This document shows positions 49,887-60,078 of a stretch of DNA of 64,000 nt, one piece after another. The stretch covers positions 1 to 64,000 of the forward strand of contig NZ_AJHJ01000022.1 of NCBI RefSeq assembly GCF_000257645.1. Direction: 5' to 3'. Each line of letters starts with the position of its first letter. Positions within the stretch are counted from its first letter, which is position 1. The position numbers were made by a program, and so were the translations under genes. The notes under the pieces were generated by a model that saw nothing but the letters and a program-made list of their open reading frames with translations, was not told the DNA's origin and did no database searches. This stretch comes from Serratia sp. M24T3. GTDB taxonomy: Bacteria > Pseudomonadota > Gammaproteobacteria > Enterobacterales > Enterobacteriaceae.

Positions 49887-51362
49887 TCAGCTGGCAACCG
49901 CGATGCGTTTCATGTCGGTCATGTAGCCGCGCAGTTTGTGGCCCACAGATTCGATAGCGTGAGCACGGATTGCTTCGTTCACGTCACGCAGCTGAGCGTT
50001 GTCTACTTCAGTTGCAGCAACAGATTTGCCCAGGTCACCGGCTTGCAGCGTGGTCATGAACTCTTTCAGCAATGGTACTGCCGCGTTAGCGAACAGGTAG
50101 TTACCGTATTCAGCGGTATCAGAGATAACCACGTTCATTTCATACAGACGCTTGCGGGCAACAGTGTTGGCGATAAGCGGCAGCTCGTGCAGTGATTCGT
50201 AGTAAGCAGACTCTTCGATGATGCCAGAAGACACCATGGTTTCGAACGCCAGTTCAACGCCAGCTTTAACCATCGCAATCATCAGCACGCCGTGGTCAAA
50301 ATACTCTTGCTCAGAGATTTTGCCTTCGAACTGTGCAGCGTTTTCGAACGCAGTTGCGCCGGTCTCTTCACGCCAGGTCAGCAGTTTAACGTCGTCTGCC
50401 GCCCAGTCAGCCATCATGCCGCTAGAGAATTCGCCAGAGATAATGTCATCCATGTGTTTCTGGAACAGTGGAGCCATGATCTCTTTCAACTGCTCTGACA
50501 GTGCGAAAGCACGCAGTTTAGCCGGGTTGGACAGGCGATCCATCATCAAGGTGATGCCGCCCTGCTTCAGTGCTTCGGTAATGGTTTCCCAACCGAACTG
50601 CAGCAGTTTTTCTGCATAAGTTGCGTCTACGCCGTCAGCGACCAGTTTGTCGAAGCACAGCAGTGAACCGGCCTGCAACATACCGCACAGGATGGTCTGC
50701 TCGCCCATCAGGTCAGATTTAACTTCAGCAACGAATGAAGATTCCAGAACGCCTGCACGATGACCACCGGTCGCCGCAGCCCAAGCTTTGGCAATCGCCA
50801 TGCCTTCGCCTTTAGGATCGTTTTCCGGGTGAACGGCGATAAGCGTAGGAACGCCAAAGCCGCGTTTGTATTCTTCACGTACTTCAGTACCTGGACATTT
50901 CGGGGCAACCATCACCACGGTGATGTCTTTACGAATTTGCTCGCCAACTTCAACGATGTTGAAACCGTGAGAGTAACCCAGCGCCGCACCGTCTTTCATC
51001 AGAGGCTGAACCGCTTTAACTACCGCGCTGTGCTGCTTGTCTGGAGTCAGGTTAACCACCAGGTCGGCCTGCGGGATCAGTTCTTCGTAGGTGCCAACTT
51101 TAAAGCCGTTTTCAGTCGCTTTGCGCCATGAAGCACGTTTCTCGGCAATCGCTTCTGCACGCAGGGTGTAGGAAACGTCCAGGCCGGAGTCGCGCATGTT
51201 CAGACCCTGGTTCAGGCCCTGTGCGCCACAGCCAACGATCACCACTTTTTTACCCTTTAGGAAGCTGGCTTCATCAGCGAATTCATCGCGAGCCATAAAG
51301 CGGCACTTGCCTAATTGCGCCAACTGCTGACGCAGGTTCAATGTGTTGAAATAATTAGCCAT
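49887..51362 (-). CDS. ilvC: Ketol-acid reductoisomerase
   Basis: A 491-residue class II KARI, the same length as E. coli IlvC, catalysing the second common step of isoleucine/valine synthesis with NADPH. The Rossmann loop is [21 protein letters not shown]. The duplicated knotted C-terminal domain is present, including [16 protein letters not shown]. Regulated by the divergent activator IlvY. Its 5' leader carries an ERIC element. Confidence 0.98.
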   Translation of the reverse strand: MANYFNTLNLRQQLAQLGKCRFMARDEFADEASFLKGKKVVIVGCGAQGLNQGLNMRDSGLDVSYTLRAEAIAEKRASWRKATENGFKVGTYEELIPQADLVVNLTPDKQHSAVVKAVQPLMKDGAALGYSHGFNIVEVGEQIRKDITVVMVAPKCPGTEVREEYKRGFGVPTLIAVHPENDPKGEGMAIAKAWAAATGGHRAGVLESSFVAEVKSDLMGEQTILCGMLQAGSLLCFDKLVADGVDATYAEKLLQFGWETITEALKQGGITLMMDRLSNPAKLRAFALSEQLKEIMAPLFQKHMDDIISGEFSSGMMADWAADDVKLLTWREETGATAFENAAQFEGKISEQEYFDHGVLMIAMVKAGVELAFETMVSSGIIEESAYYESLHELPLIANTVARKRLYEMNVVISDTAEYGNYLFANAAVPLLKEFMTTLQAGDLGKSVAATEVDNAQLRDVNEAIRAHAIESVGHKLRGYMTDMKRIAVAS

Positions 51363-51403
51363 GGTAAAACTCCGTTGCGTTTGTTTGGTACGAAAATGTT
51401 GAG

Positions 51404-51521
51404 CCCTAAATGATTCGAGTGGCAGGAAGGCGGCAAGTTCGTGAGTCCCCGGAGCTTAATCAGGTAAGTGACTGGGGTGAACGAGCGTAGCCAACGCATC
51501 TGCAACTTGAAGCATGACGGG
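51404..51521. repeat. ERIC element in the ilvC leader
   Basis: About 118 bp containing the ERIC core GTGAGTCCCCGGAGCTTA...GTAAGTGACTGGGGTGA and the ends TGATTCGAGTGGCAGGAAGG and GCAACTTGAAGCATGACGGG. It lies between the ilvC start (51362) and the likely ilvC -10 (TATAGT, 51535-51540), so it would be transcribed in the ilvC 5' leader. Confidence 0.9.
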
Positions 51522-51534
51522 TTGCTTGAGAAAC

Positions 51535-51600
51535 ACTATATGTCATGCACGGCATTGCTTAAATTGATATATTAAGAAGATGACATTGCAGTTTATGCAA
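51535..51600 (-). promoter_or_regulatory. ilvC promoter and IlvY operator
   Basis: TTGCA-GTTTA-TGCAA (51586-51600) is a perfect LysR-type palindrome (T-N11-A) between ilvY and ilvC, as expected for IlvY. A -10 TATAGT lies at 51535-51540 on the ilvC strand with a poor -35, which fits activator dependence. A weaker second half-site (ATTGCTTAAATTGAT, about 51554-51568) may be the second operator. Confidence 0.65.
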
Positions 51601-51645
51601 CATCAATAAATCCACAGCAAACGCATGACTTAGCCGGAAAACTTT

Positions 51646-52548
51646 ATGGACTTACGCGATCTGAAACTGTTTCTCAACTTGGCTGAAAGCCGTCATTTCG
51701 GGAGGTCGGCCAAGGCTATGCACGTCAGCCCATCAACCCTTTCCCGACAGATACAGCGGCTGGAAGAGGAGCTGGGGCAGGCGCTTTTTCAGCGTGACAA
51801 CCGCACCGTACAGTTGACACAGGCAGGCGACCAGCTAAAAATTTTCGCCCAGCAAACCCTGTTACAGTATCAACAGCTGCGCCATGCGATGGGGCAAAAC
51901 GGCCCTACACTTTCCGGCGAACTGCGACTGTTCTGCTCAGTAACAGCGGCGTACAGCCATCTGCCGCCAATTCTTGACCGCTTTCGCGCTCAGCATCCAC
52001 TGGTAGAAATTAAACTTACTACTGGTGATGCCGCCGACGCAGTAGAAAAAGTACAGTCGACCGAAGCCGATTTAGGCATAGCCGGGCATCCGGAAACGCT
52101 GCCTTCAAGTATAGACTTTACGCCGATTGGTGAAGTCACCATGGCGTTGATTGTGCCCTCCTTACCTTGCGCAGTGCGGACTCAGGTCAGTGAGCCAAAA
52201 CCTGAGTGGTCGCAAATCCCGTTTATTATTCCCGAGCACGGCCCGGCCCGAAAACGCATCGACAGCTGGTTCCGTCATCACAAAATCACTAACCCACTGA
52301 TTTACGCCACTGTTTCTGGGCATGAAGCGATTGTCTCGATGGTCGCATTGGGCTGTGGCGTGGCGCTGATCCCCGGCGTAGTGCTGGAAAACAGCCCTGA
52401 TATGATCCGCAACCGTATTTCGGTGCATGACAACGTGACCATCGGCGCGCCGCTGCCATTAGGGGTTTGCGTACAGCGTAAACGCCTCAACGAACCGCTG
52501 ATTGAGGCGTTCTGGCAGTTGCTATTGCACAGAGAGCTAAAGCTGTAG
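51646..52548 (+). CDS. ilvY: LysR-family activator IlvY
   Basis: A 300-residue LysR regulator (E. coli IlvY 297), which activates ilvC when bound by acetolactate or acetohydroxybutyrate. The helix-turn-helix region contains FGRSAKAMHVSPSTLSRQIQRLEEELG. The substrate-binding domain follows. It is divergent from ilvC across 283 bp. A weak hairpin (ACGGCGG/CCGCCGT, 52554-52576) follows the stop. Confidence 0.96.
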   Translation: MDLRDLKLFLNLAESRHFGRSAKAMHVSPSTLSRQIQRLEEELGQALFQRDNRTVQLTQAGDQLKIFAQQTLLQYQQLRHAMGQNGPTLSGELRLFCSVTAAYSHLPPILDRFRAQHPLVEIKLTTGDAADAVEKVQSTEADLGIAGHPETLPSSIDFTPIGEVTMALIVPSLPCAVRTQVSEPKPEWSQIPFIIPEHGPARKRIDSWFRHHKITNPLIYATVSGHEAIVSMVALGCGVALIPGVVLENSPDMIRNRISVHDNVTIGAPLPLGVCVQRKRLNEPLIEAFWQLLLHRELKL

Positions 52549-52621
52549 CTTAAACGGCGGGGAGGAATTCCGCCGTGATCTTTGTCGGCTCTTGTGATGG
52601 GTTTTGTGATCAAAAAAGCGA

Positions 52622-53323
52622 TTAAAGATCGGCAGGATCGACCTGTTTCATGGTTTCAACGCGCATCAGCCAGTGATACAGCGGCTCAAGTTGCAGGAAA
52701 GCTTTTGCCAGTTCATCCACCAGTCTGGGGCTGAACAGCTTCTCGACTTGATTGTCGCTTGCCATTACCGCAAAAGATTTTCTGTTGTACCAGTTGGCGA
52801 TCGCCGGGTCCTGCTCTTTAACCAGCGGACGTTTGTAGCTTTCTCCCGCCAGTTCAAAAGGCGCACGGCAGCATTCGGCCACCTCGAGAAACTGCACCGG
52901 TTGGCGAGTCAACGTGTGGCGGAACAGGTCCATGGTTTGCTTATTGGCGCTGTAATAGCCCAGCCCATAGCGCAGCATATCGGGGCCAAGCTCGAAGAAA
53001 TACACCGGCGCGTCTTTCCAGTCTTTGCTCGGGCGCTTAAAGGTCAACCACATTCGGCTGCGATAACGAGTTTTGTCGTGGGAGAAACGCGTGTCGCGAT
53101 GAATGCGCGACAGCGTTTTACCAATGGCGGGACGGATTTCAAACTGCGGATCAATAGCCAGCATGGTGTCGCTTAATGCTTCCACCAGCGTGCGGAACGG
53201 CGTTAGCAGTGTTTGATCGTAAATGTGACGGTTTTCATCAAACCACGTCTTGTCATTTTCGATGCGAACCTGCTGTAGAAAATTCAGCCCTTGCTGGCTG
53301 AAACCGTTAAACGCAGTGCTCAT
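52622..53323 (-). CDS. DUF2461 / TIGR02453 family protein
   Basis: A 233-residue conserved protein of unknown function. Recognisable family features are the N-terminal FLQQVRIENDKTWFDENR and the central SRIHRDTRFSHDKTRYRSRMWLTF. No catalytic role is established. It lies between ilvY and ilvA, where E. coli has no gene, and is convergent with ilvY. Only 38 bp separate it from the 3' end of ilvA on the same strand, so it could be read from the ilv operon. Confidence 0.8.
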   Translation of the reverse strand: MSTAFNGFSQQGLNFLQQVRIENDKTWFDENRHIYDQTLLTPFRTLVEALSDTMLAIDPQFEIRPAIGKTLSRIHRDTRFSHDKTRYRSRMWLTFKRPSKDWKDAPVYFFELGPDMLRYGLGYYSANKQTMDLFRHTLTRQPVQFLEVAECCRAPFELAGESYKRPLVKEQDPAIANWYNRKSFAVMASDNQVEKLFSPRLVDELAKAFLQLEPLYHWLMRVETMKQVDPADL

Positions 53324-53361
53324 ACGCCGTCCCTGTTTTAATGAACTAAATTACTGCTAAC

Positions 53362-54906
53362 CTATCCCTGCAAAAAGAATCGGAAAGCCGGATTATCTGA
53401 CTCATTGTGGCAGTCATAACCCAGCGCCGAAAGATTCTTCTCGAACTCAGGCTCTTGATCCGTCAACTCAAACGCGGCCAACACGCGACCAAAGTCGGTG
53501 CCATGGCTGCGATAATGGAACAGAGAAATATTCCAGTGCGTGCCCAGCGTGTGCAGGAATTTCAGCAATGCGCCAGGAGACTCCGGGAATTCAAAGCTGT
53601 AAAGACGCTCACGCAGAGGCTTGCTCGGACGACCGCCAACCATATAGCGCACGTGCAGTTTCGCCATCTCGTCGTCGGACAAATCCACGACCTGATAGCC
53701 ACCCTCGTTGAGCAAATCGATAATTTCTTTGCGCTCGGCGTGCCCGCGCGTCAGACGAACGCCAACAAAAATGCAGGCATTATCGGCATCGGCATAGCGA
53801 TAGTTGAACTCAGTCACTGAGCGACCACCAAGTAACTGGCAGAAATTCAGGAAACTGCCTTTGCGCTCGGGGATAGTTACCGCCAGCAAGGCTTCACGCT
53901 GCTCTCCCAGCTCACAACGCTCTGAAACATAACGCAAAGCATGGAAGTTGAGATTGGCACCTGACAACACATGAGCCAAACGTTCGCCCTGAATATTATG
54001 CTCTTGCACATATTTCTTCAGACCGGCGAGGGCCAAAGCGCCGGAAGGCTCGGCGATAGCGCGCACGTCTTCGAACAAGTCTTTAACCGCCGCGCAAATT
54101 GCATCGCTGTCGACGGTGATGACGTCATCGAGATATTCACGGCACAGGCGGAAGGTTTCGTTACCGATACGCTTAACGGCTACGCCTTCGGCAAACAGCC
54201 CGACGCGCGCCAGATCCACCGGCTCACCGGCATCCAGCGCCGCACGCAGGCAGGCAGAGTCTTCGGCTTCAACACCGATAACCTTGATTTGCGGCATCAG
54301 TTGCTTAATCAATACCGCCACACCTGCCGCCAGACCGCCGCCGCCGACCGGAACAAACACCCGGTCGAGGTGCGCATCTTGTTGCAGCAACTCCATCGCC
54401 AGCGTTCCCTGCCCGGCGATCACCGCCGGATGGTCAAACGGTGGCACAAAGGTCATGCCCTGAGACAGTGACAGCTCAATCGCTTTGGCTTTTGCTTCGT
54501 CGAAATTAGCTCCGTGCAGCAGCACTTCGCCGCCAAAATTACGCACGGCGTCAACTTTGATATCGGCGGTCGCCACCGGCATCACAATCAGTGCTTTTAT
54601 CCCTTTTCGGGTGGCTGACAAGGCAACGCCCTGAGCATGGTTACCGGCCGAAGCTGTAATCACGCCGCGCGCCGCTTGCTCTTCAGTCAATCCGGCAATC
54701 ATTGCGTAGGCGCCGCGCAGTTTAAAACTGTGCACCGCCTGACGGTCTTCACGTTTCACCAGGATTACGTTATCCAGGCGAGTCGAGATTTTTTCCATGA
54801 CCTGTAACGGGGTGACTTGCGCCACCTCATAAACGGGTGCTCGCAACACTGCGCGCAGATATTCTGCACCGCAGGGTTGGTCCGGCAGTGGTTGTGATAC
54901 CGCCAT
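53362..54906 (-). CDS. ilvA: Threonine dehydratase, biosynthetic
   Basis: A 514-residue PLP enzyme, the same length as E. coli IlvA, deaminating threonine to 2-oxobutanoate and inhibited by isoleucine. The start at 54906 gives MAVSQPLPDQPCGAEYLRAV; 72 residues of open frame upstream run into ilvD and are not used. The PLP Lys is in HSFKLRGAY; the glycine loop is PVGGGGLAAG. Two C-terminal ACT-like regulatory domains follow. It is 4 bp downstream of ilvD. Confidence 0.98.
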   Translation of the reverse strand: MAVSQPLPDQPCGAEYLRAVLRAPVYEVAQVTPLQVMEKISTRLDNVILVKREDRQAVHSFKLRGAYAMIAGLTEEQAARGVITASAGNHAQGVALSATRKGIKALIVMPVATADIKVDAVRNFGGEVLLHGANFDEAKAKAIELSLSQGMTFVPPFDHPAVIAGQGTLAMELLQQDAHLDRVFVPVGGGGLAAGVAVLIKQLMPQIKVIGVEAEDSACLRAALDAGEPVDLARVGLFAEGVAVKRIGNETFRLCREYLDDVITVDSDAICAAVKDLFEDVRAIAEPSGALALAGLKKYVQEHNIQGERLAHVLSGANLNFHALRYVSERCELGEQREALLAVTIPERKGSFLNFCQLLGGRSVTEFNYRYADADNACIFVGVRLTRGHAERKEIIDLLNEGGYQVVDLSDDEMAKLHVRYMVGGRPSKPLRERLYSFEFPESPGALLKFLHTLGTHWNISLFHYRSHGTDFGRVLAAFELTDQEPEFEKNLSALGYDCHNESDNPAFRFFLQG

Positions 54907-54910
54907 GCAG

Positions 54911-56761
54911 TTAGCCTCCCAGCTTACTCTTATCGCGAATTGCACCTTTGTCGGCACTGGTTGCCAGCAATGCATAGGCGCGCAGAGCGTAGGAAACTTC
55001 ACGCACACGATTTTTTGGCGTCCAGGCTTTATCACCACGGGCCAATTCGATTTCACGACGTGCAGCCAGTTCACTGTCAGCGACATCCAGCACCATGCTG
55101 CGGTTTGGAATGTCGATGTCAATCATGTCGCCTTCTTCGATCAGCGCAATCAGGCCACCGTTGCCCGCTTCCGGAGAAACGTGGCCAATTGACAGACCTG
55201 AAGTACCACCGGAGAAACGGCCATCGGTAATAAGCGCACAGGCTTTGCCCAGACCCATGGATTTAAGATAGGTGGTCGGATACAGCATTTCCTGCATGCC
55301 CGGCCCGCCTTTAGGCCCTTCGTAACGGATAACAACCACGTCACCGGCAACCACTTTACCGCCAAGGATCCCTTCAACCGCTGCATCCTGACTTTCAAAT
55401 ACTTTAGCCGGGCCACGGAAGGTCAGGTTTTCTTCATCAACGCCTGCGGTTTTAACAATGCTACCGTCAACCGCCATGTTGCCGTAAAGCACGGCCAGGC
55501 CGCCTTCGGTGCTGAACGCGTGTTCGATGGAACGAATACAGCCTTCGGCGCGGTCGTCATCCAGCGTGTCCCAACGGCAATCCTGTGAGAAAGCCTTGGT
55601 GGTGCGGATACCGGCAGGGCCTGCGCGGAACATCTTTTTAACGGCTTCGTCTTCGGTCAGCATGATGTCGTATTTTTTCAGCGTTTCCGGGAATTTCATT
55701 TCCAGAACGTTGCTCACATCGCGATTCATCAGGCCAGCGCGGTCAAGCTCGCCCAGAATGGCCCATACGCCACCCGCGCGGTGAACGTCTTCCATGTGAT
55801 ATTTCGGGGTGCTCGGTGCCACTTTACACAGGTGAGGAACCTTGCGGGACAGCGCATCGATGTCAGTCATGTTGAAATCAATATCGCCTTCCTGCGCCGC
55901 GGCCAGCAGGTGCAGGATGGTGTTAGTCGAGCCGCCCATCGCGATATCCAGCGTCATGGCGTTTTCGAATGCTGCTTTATTGGCGATGTTGCGTGGTAAT
56001 ACGCTTTCATCGTCATTTTCGTAATAACGTTTTGCCAGACTAACGATGCGGGTACCGGCAGACAGGAACAGATCTTTACGGTCGGCATGGGTCGCCAGCA
56101 GTGAACCATTGGCCGGCTGGGACAGGCCCAGAACTTCGGTCAGACAGTTCATCGAGTTTGCGGTAAACATCCCGGAGCAAGAACCACAGGTCGGACAGGC
56201 AGAACGTTCGATCTGTGCGCTGTCTGCGTCGCTGACTTTAGGGTTTGCACCTTGGATCATCGCGTCAACCAGGTCGAGCTTGATGATTTTGTCAGACAGC
56301 TTGGTTTTACCGGCTTCCATCGGGCCACCGGAAACAAAGATCACCGGAATGTTAAGGCGCAGCGCGGCCATCAGCATCCCCGGGGTGATTTTGTCACAGT
56401 TGGAGATACAAACCATGGCATCGGCGCAGTGCGCGTTTACCATGTACTCCACCGAGTCGGCGATCAGCTCACGCGAAGGCAGTGAATACAGCATGCCACC
56501 ATGACCCATGGCAATCCCGTCATCCACGGCGATAGTGTTGAACTCTTTGGCAACACCGCCGCAGGCTTCGATCTGCTCGGCAACCAGTTTACCCATGTCG
56601 CGCAAGTGAACGTGACCCGGGACGAACTGAGTAAAGGAGTTGACGACGGCGATAATCGGTTTGTTGAAATCGTCATCGGTCATCCCGGTAGCGCGCCATA
56701 ATGCGCGGGCGCCGGCCATATTTCGGCCTTGAGTCGTGGTAGCGGAACGTAACTTTGGCAT
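54911..56761 (-). CDS. ilvD: Dihydroxy-acid dehydratase
   Basis: A 616-residue Fe-S dehydratase (E. coli 616), the third common step of isoleucine/valine synthesis. Fe-S ligand cysteines are in [10 protein letters not shown] and [18 protein letters not shown]. It starts [26 protein letters not shown]. It lies 72 bp downstream of ilvE in the ilvGMEDA operon. Confidence 0.98.
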   Translation of the reverse strand: MPKLRSATTTQGRNMAGARALWRATGMTDDDFNKPIIAVVNSFTQFVPGHVHLRDMGKLVAEQIEACGGVAKEFNTIAVDDGIAMGHGGMLYSLPSRELIADSVEYMVNAHCADAMVCISNCDKITPGMLMAALRLNIPVIFVSGGPMEAGKTKLSDKIIKLDLVDAMIQGANPKVSDADSAQIERSACPTCGSCSGMFTANSMNCLTEVLGLSQPANGSLLATHADRKDLFLSAGTRIVSLAKRYYENDDESVLPRNIANKAAFENAMTLDIAMGGSTNTILHLLAAAQEGDIDFNMTDIDALSRKVPHLCKVAPSTPKYHMEDVHRAGGVWAILGELDRAGLMNRDVSNVLEMKFPETLKKYDIMLTEDEAVKKMFRAGPAGIRTTKAFSQDCRWDTLDDDRAEGCIRSIEHAFSTEGGLAVLYGNMAVDGSIVKTAGVDEENLTFRGPAKVFESQDAAVEGILGGKVVAGDVVVIRYEGPKGGPGMQEMLYPTTYLKSMGLGKACALITDGRFSGGTSGLSIGHVSPEAGNGGLIALIEEGDMIDIDIPNRSMVLDVADSELAARREIELARGDKAWTPKNRVREVSYALRAYALLATSADKGAIRDKSKLGG

Positions 56762-56833
56762 GCTCTATTTACTCCAATTAATACTTTTTACAGGCGACGT
56801 AATCGCCGCCTGCCTAATAGGGTTTTATCGTTG

Positions 56834-57763
56834 TTATGGGTTAACTTGGTCCAACCAGCCGTACTTGTCTTCGGTTTCGCCGGTGAACAGGCCGAAGAAT
56901 GCGCTCTGGATTTTCTCGGTAATCGGACCACGTTTGCCCGCGCCAACCTGAATGCCGTCTACGCTGCGAACCGGGGTGATTTCGGCTGCAGTACCCGACA
57001 TAAACACTTCGTCAGCCAGGTACAGGGATTCACGAGACAGCACCTGCTCGCGAACTTCGATACCCAAGTCTTTCGCCAGTTTGATGATTGCATCACGGGT
57101 GATACCTGGCAGAGCAGAAGAGGTAAACGGCGGAGTAAACAGGATACCGTCTTTCACTTCGAACAGGTTTTCGCCTGCGCCTTCGGAAACATAACCGTTA
57201 ACGTCCAGGGCAATACCTTCCTGATAACCGTGACGGCGCGCTTCGCTACCCACCAGCAGTGAGGACAGGTAGTTACCACCGGCTTTCGCTGCGGTTGGAA
57301 TGGTGTTGGCCGCAACGCGGTTCCATGAAGAAACCATTGCATCGATACCGTTTTCCAGCGCTTCTGCACCAAGGTACGCGCCCCATGGGAACGCCGCAAT
57401 GATCACGTCAGTTTCATAACCGTCCGGTGGGTTCACGCCCAGACCCACGTCGCCAACGAATACCAGTGGGCGGATATAGGCGCTTTTCAGGTTGTTTTTA
57501 CGCAGCACGTCGCGGCAGGCTTCCATCAGCTCTTCCACGGACTGTTTAACCGGGAAACGATAGATTTTTGCAGAATCGTGCAAACGCTGCATATGTTCAC
57601 GATGACGGAAAACTACTGGTCCTTTGTGCGAGTCGTAGCAGCGCACGCCTTCAAATACTGAAGTGCCGTAGTGCAGTGCGTGGGACATTACGCTTACCTT
57701 TGCGTCTTCCCATGGAACCATCTCGCCGTTGAACCAAATAAAATCAGCTTTCTTCGTAGACAT
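56834..57763 (-). CDS. ilvE: Branched-chain amino acid aminotransferase
   Basis: A 309-residue class IV PLP aminotransferase, the same length as E. coli IlvE, the last step for valine, isoleucine and leucine. The PLP Lys is in AAKAGGNYLSSLL, and GYVSEGAGENLFEV and MSGTAAEITPVRSVDG are conserved. It is 15 bp downstream of ilvM. Confidence 0.98.
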   Translation of the reverse strand: MSTKKADFIWFNGEMVPWEDAKVSVMSHALHYGTSVFEGVRCYDSHKGPVVFRHREHMQRLHDSAKIYRFPVKQSVEELMEACRDVLRKNNLKSAYIRPLVFVGDVGLGVNPPDGYETDVIIAAFPWGAYLGAEALENGIDAMVSSWNRVAANTIPTAAKAGGNYLSSLLVGSEARRHGYQEGIALDVNGYVSEGAGENLFEVKDGILFTPPFTSSALPGITRDAIIKLAKDLGIEVREQVLSRESLYLADEVFMSGTAAEITPVRSVDGIQVGAGKRGPITEKIQSAFFGLFTGETEDKYGWLDQVNP

Positions 57764-57778
57764 TCTTCTGTTCCTTAC

Positions 57779-58054
57779 TTACGCGTTGGCGCGTTTTTGT
57801 TGGTTAGTTAGTTGTGATGTTTGTTGCTGGACCTCAACACTGGCGACGTCCATAAGTTTGCTCAACTGTACTGACAGTAAATCTACCGACCGCAGGCTGG
57901 CAACGGTCAATTCGATATTGATGTTTTCGTTGTTGACCATCTGGCTCATCTTCATGGCGCAGACCTGGAATCCACGGTGACGAACGACGCGCAATACACG
58001 CTCCAGCATTTCTGGGCGGAAGCGGGCCTGAATTGAGACGTTATGCTGCATCAT
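57779..58054 (-). CDS. ilvM: Acetolactate synthase II small subunit
   Basis: A 91-residue ACT-domain regulatory subunit (E. coli 87). It starts [41 protein letters not shown] is the conserved core. It overlaps ilvG by 4 bases (ATGA). Confidence 0.96.
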   Translation of the reverse strand: MMQHNVSIQARFRPEMLERVLRVVRHRGFQVCAMKMSQMVNNENINIELTVASLRSVDLLSVQLSKLMDVASVEVQQQTSQLTNQQKRANA

Positions 58055-59697
58055 GACATTTTCTCCAACATGGTTTCGTTGCCCGCACCCGGTGGTACCA
58101 ATGGCCAGACATTCTGATTTTCGTCGATGGATACCTGAAGCAGATAAGGACCTTTACTATTGAAGAAGGCGTCCAGAGCATCGTCGACCTGGTCTTTACG
58201 GCTGATACGTTGGCCCGGAATATCAAAGGCGCTGGCCAGCGTAATAAAATCGGGGTTATCTGAGAGGTTGGTTTCACTATAGCGTCCATCAAAAAACAGT
58301 TCCTGCCACTGTCGAACCATCCCTAATCGCTGGTTATCCAGCAGCAGGATTTTCAGCGGCAACTGTTTTCGCTTGATAGTGCCCAGCTCCTGAACATTCA
58401 TCATGAATGAACCATCACCAGAAACGCAGATAACCATATCGTCTGGACGTGCAACCTGTGCGCCTACCGCCGCAGGCACACCAAAGCCCATCGTGCCAAG
58501 GCCGCTGGAAGTGATGAAATTCTCTGGACGAGAGAATGTCATATGCTGCGCAGTCCACATTTGATGCTGGCCCACGTCAGTTGTCACCACGGTGTTGGCG
58601 TCCATACGATCGGAAACTTGTTTCAGCAGCAGCGGGGCAAAAATCGCTTCGCCCGGGTGGTCATAACGCCACTCGCCTGCCGCTTTCATGGTCATGACTT
58701 CGTCACGCCATGCACTGATTGAACATTGCTGTTCCAGCGCAGGCAACATCGCAGGCAAAGAGCCCTGCAACGCAACGTGCGCCTGGCGCAATTTATTTAA
58801 TTCAGCCGGATCGATATCCATGTGGATAACGCTGGCGTTTGGCGCGAAGGTGTTGAGCTTGCCGGTTACGCGGTCATCGAAACGCGCGCCAACGGCAATC
58901 AACAGGTCACAGGACTGAACTGCCAGATTGGCAGCCTTGGTGCCGTGCATGCCCAACATTCCCAGATAACACGGGTCGTTGGCATCAGGTGCGCCCAATC
59001 CTTTAAGTGTAGCAACGCACGGGATTCCCGTGGCACGAATAAACGAACGCAGAGCGGGAACCGCACCGGCCATACCGACGCCACCGCCGACATAAAGCAT
59101 CGGTTTTTGCGCCTTGGCAATCATTTCATAAGCTTGCGCCAGTTCAGCGGTTGGATGAGGCATTTCCTGCTCAACTGGCATCAGGTGCGGTGCTAAATCG
59201 GCAACCGCCAATTGGATATCTTTAGGGATATCAACCAGAACCGGCCCCGGACGACCGCTGCTGGCGATAGCAAACGCTTCAGCCATGATTTCCGGCAGCG
59301 CTTCCAGTGACTCAACCAGGAAGCTATGTTTGGTGCAGGCCAGAGACAGGCCCAGCACGTCAATTTCCTGAAAAGCATCGGTGCCGATAAAGGCGGAACC
59401 TACCTGACCGGTGATTGCCACAATCGGAACGGAGTCCATCAATGCGTCGGCGAGACCAGTAATCAGGTTGGTCGCACCCGGACCCGAAGTGGCGATACAC
59501 ACGCCAACTTTGCCGGTCGAGCGCGCGTAACCGATGGCAGCCATCGCCGCGCCTTGCTCATGACGGCACAGTAGGTGTTCCACGCCGCCGTCGTAGAGTG
59601 CATCGTATACCGGCATGATTGCTCCGCCAGGATAGCCGAAGACCATATCCACCCCTTGCGAACGCAACGCTTGTACTACCCACTGTGCTCCATTCAT
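58051..59697 (-). CDS. ilvG: Acetolactate synthase II large subunit (intact)
   Basis: A 548-residue thiamine-diphosphate enzyme making acetolactate and acetohydroxybutyrate. The catalytic Glu lies in [18 protein letters not shown]; the ThDP/Mg motif runs from [16 protein letters not shown] to [14 protein letters not shown]. It is full length with no frameshift, unlike E. coli K-12 where ilvG is broken and the strain is valine-sensitive. Confidence 0.98.
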   Translation of the reverse strand: MNGAQWVVQALRSQGVDMVFGYPGGAIMPVYDALYDGGVEHLLCRHEQGAAMAAIGYARSTGKVGVCIATSGPGATNLITGLADALMDSVPIVAITGQVGSAFIGTDAFQEIDVLGLSLACTKHSFLVESLEALPEIMAEAFAIASSGRPGPVLVDIPKDIQLAVADLAPHLMPVEQEMPHPTAELAQAYEMIAKAQKPMLYVGGGVGMAGAVPALRSFIRATGIPCVATLKGLGAPDANDPCYLGMLGMHGTKAANLAVQSCDLLIAVGARFDDRVTGKLNTFAPNASVIHMDIDPAELNKLRQAHVALQGSLPAMLPALEQQCSISAWRDEVMTMKAAGEWRYDHPGEAIFAPLLLKQVSDRMDANTVVTTDVGQHQMWTAQHMTFSRPENFITSSGLGTMGFGVPAAVGAQVARPDDMVICVSGDGSFMMNVQELGTIKRKQLPLKILLLDNQRLGMVRQWQELFFDGRYSETNLSDNPDFITLASAFDIPGQRISRKDQVDDALDAFFNSKGPYLLQVSIDENQNVWPLVPPGAGNETMLEKMS

Positions 59698-59789
59698 CTT
59701 TATTCTCCTGCCTTTTGACTACAAGCGCAGAACATTATGCTGTTGTTCATATTTTCTTCCGCCTCATTCCGCTAAAAATTAACCTGACC

Positions 59790-59823
59790 AAAAAAAAACC
59801 CCCGGACCTTTCGGTGCGGGGGT
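59790..59823 (-). terminator. ilvGMEDA attenuator
   Basis: On the minus strand a stem AACCCCCGCACCG / GGTCCGGGGGTT (with a bulge) is followed by eight T bases. It lies between ilvL and ilvG and is the attenuator controlled by ilvL translation. Confidence 0.92.
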
Positions 59824-59844
59824 TCTTTTCAGGTTCAGGCTTGT

Positions 59845-59946
59845 TTAGTAAGCCTTTCTTCGTCCAAGTGCAGCCCCGCACGGTGGGATAATAATCACCA
59901 CCACACGAATAACGACTAGGCTTAGCACACGGACGAGAGCTTTCAT
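59845..59946 (-). CDS. ilvL: ilv operon leader peptide
   Basis: A 33-residue leader beginning MKALVRVLSLVVIRVVVIII and continuing PPCGAALGRRKAY. It is rich in Leu, Val and Ile codons as in E. coli IlvL (32 residues). Stalling at these codons when any of the three charged tRNAs is scarce prevents the downstream attenuator from forming. Confidence 0.95.
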   Translation of the reverse strand: MKALVRVLSLVVIRVVVIIIPPCGAALGRRKAY

Positions 59947-59988
59947 TTTTTGGTTTCTTAAATTCTTGTTTCGAACGATTGCCTACAG

Positions 59989-60017
59989 AGTTATCACAGT
60001 TAGATAAGCAAAGACAA
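59989..60017 (-). promoter_or_regulatory. Promoter of ilvLGMEDA
   Basis: On the minus strand, -35 TTGTCT (60012-60017), a 17-bp spacer and -10 ATAACT (59989-59994), about 45 bp ahead of the ilvL ATG, agree with the E. coli ilvGp2 arrangement. Confidence 0.65.
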
Positions 60018-60078
60018 CACTTTTCTTACGTTATCATCTAAGGCGACTGTGCAACAAATCTAGAAAAACTTAGCGTTT

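Noticed and set aside
53362-55122. Extended N terminus for ilvA
   Set aside because: The 72 extra residues come from the end of ilvD in another frame. The start at 54906 matches known IlvA proteins.
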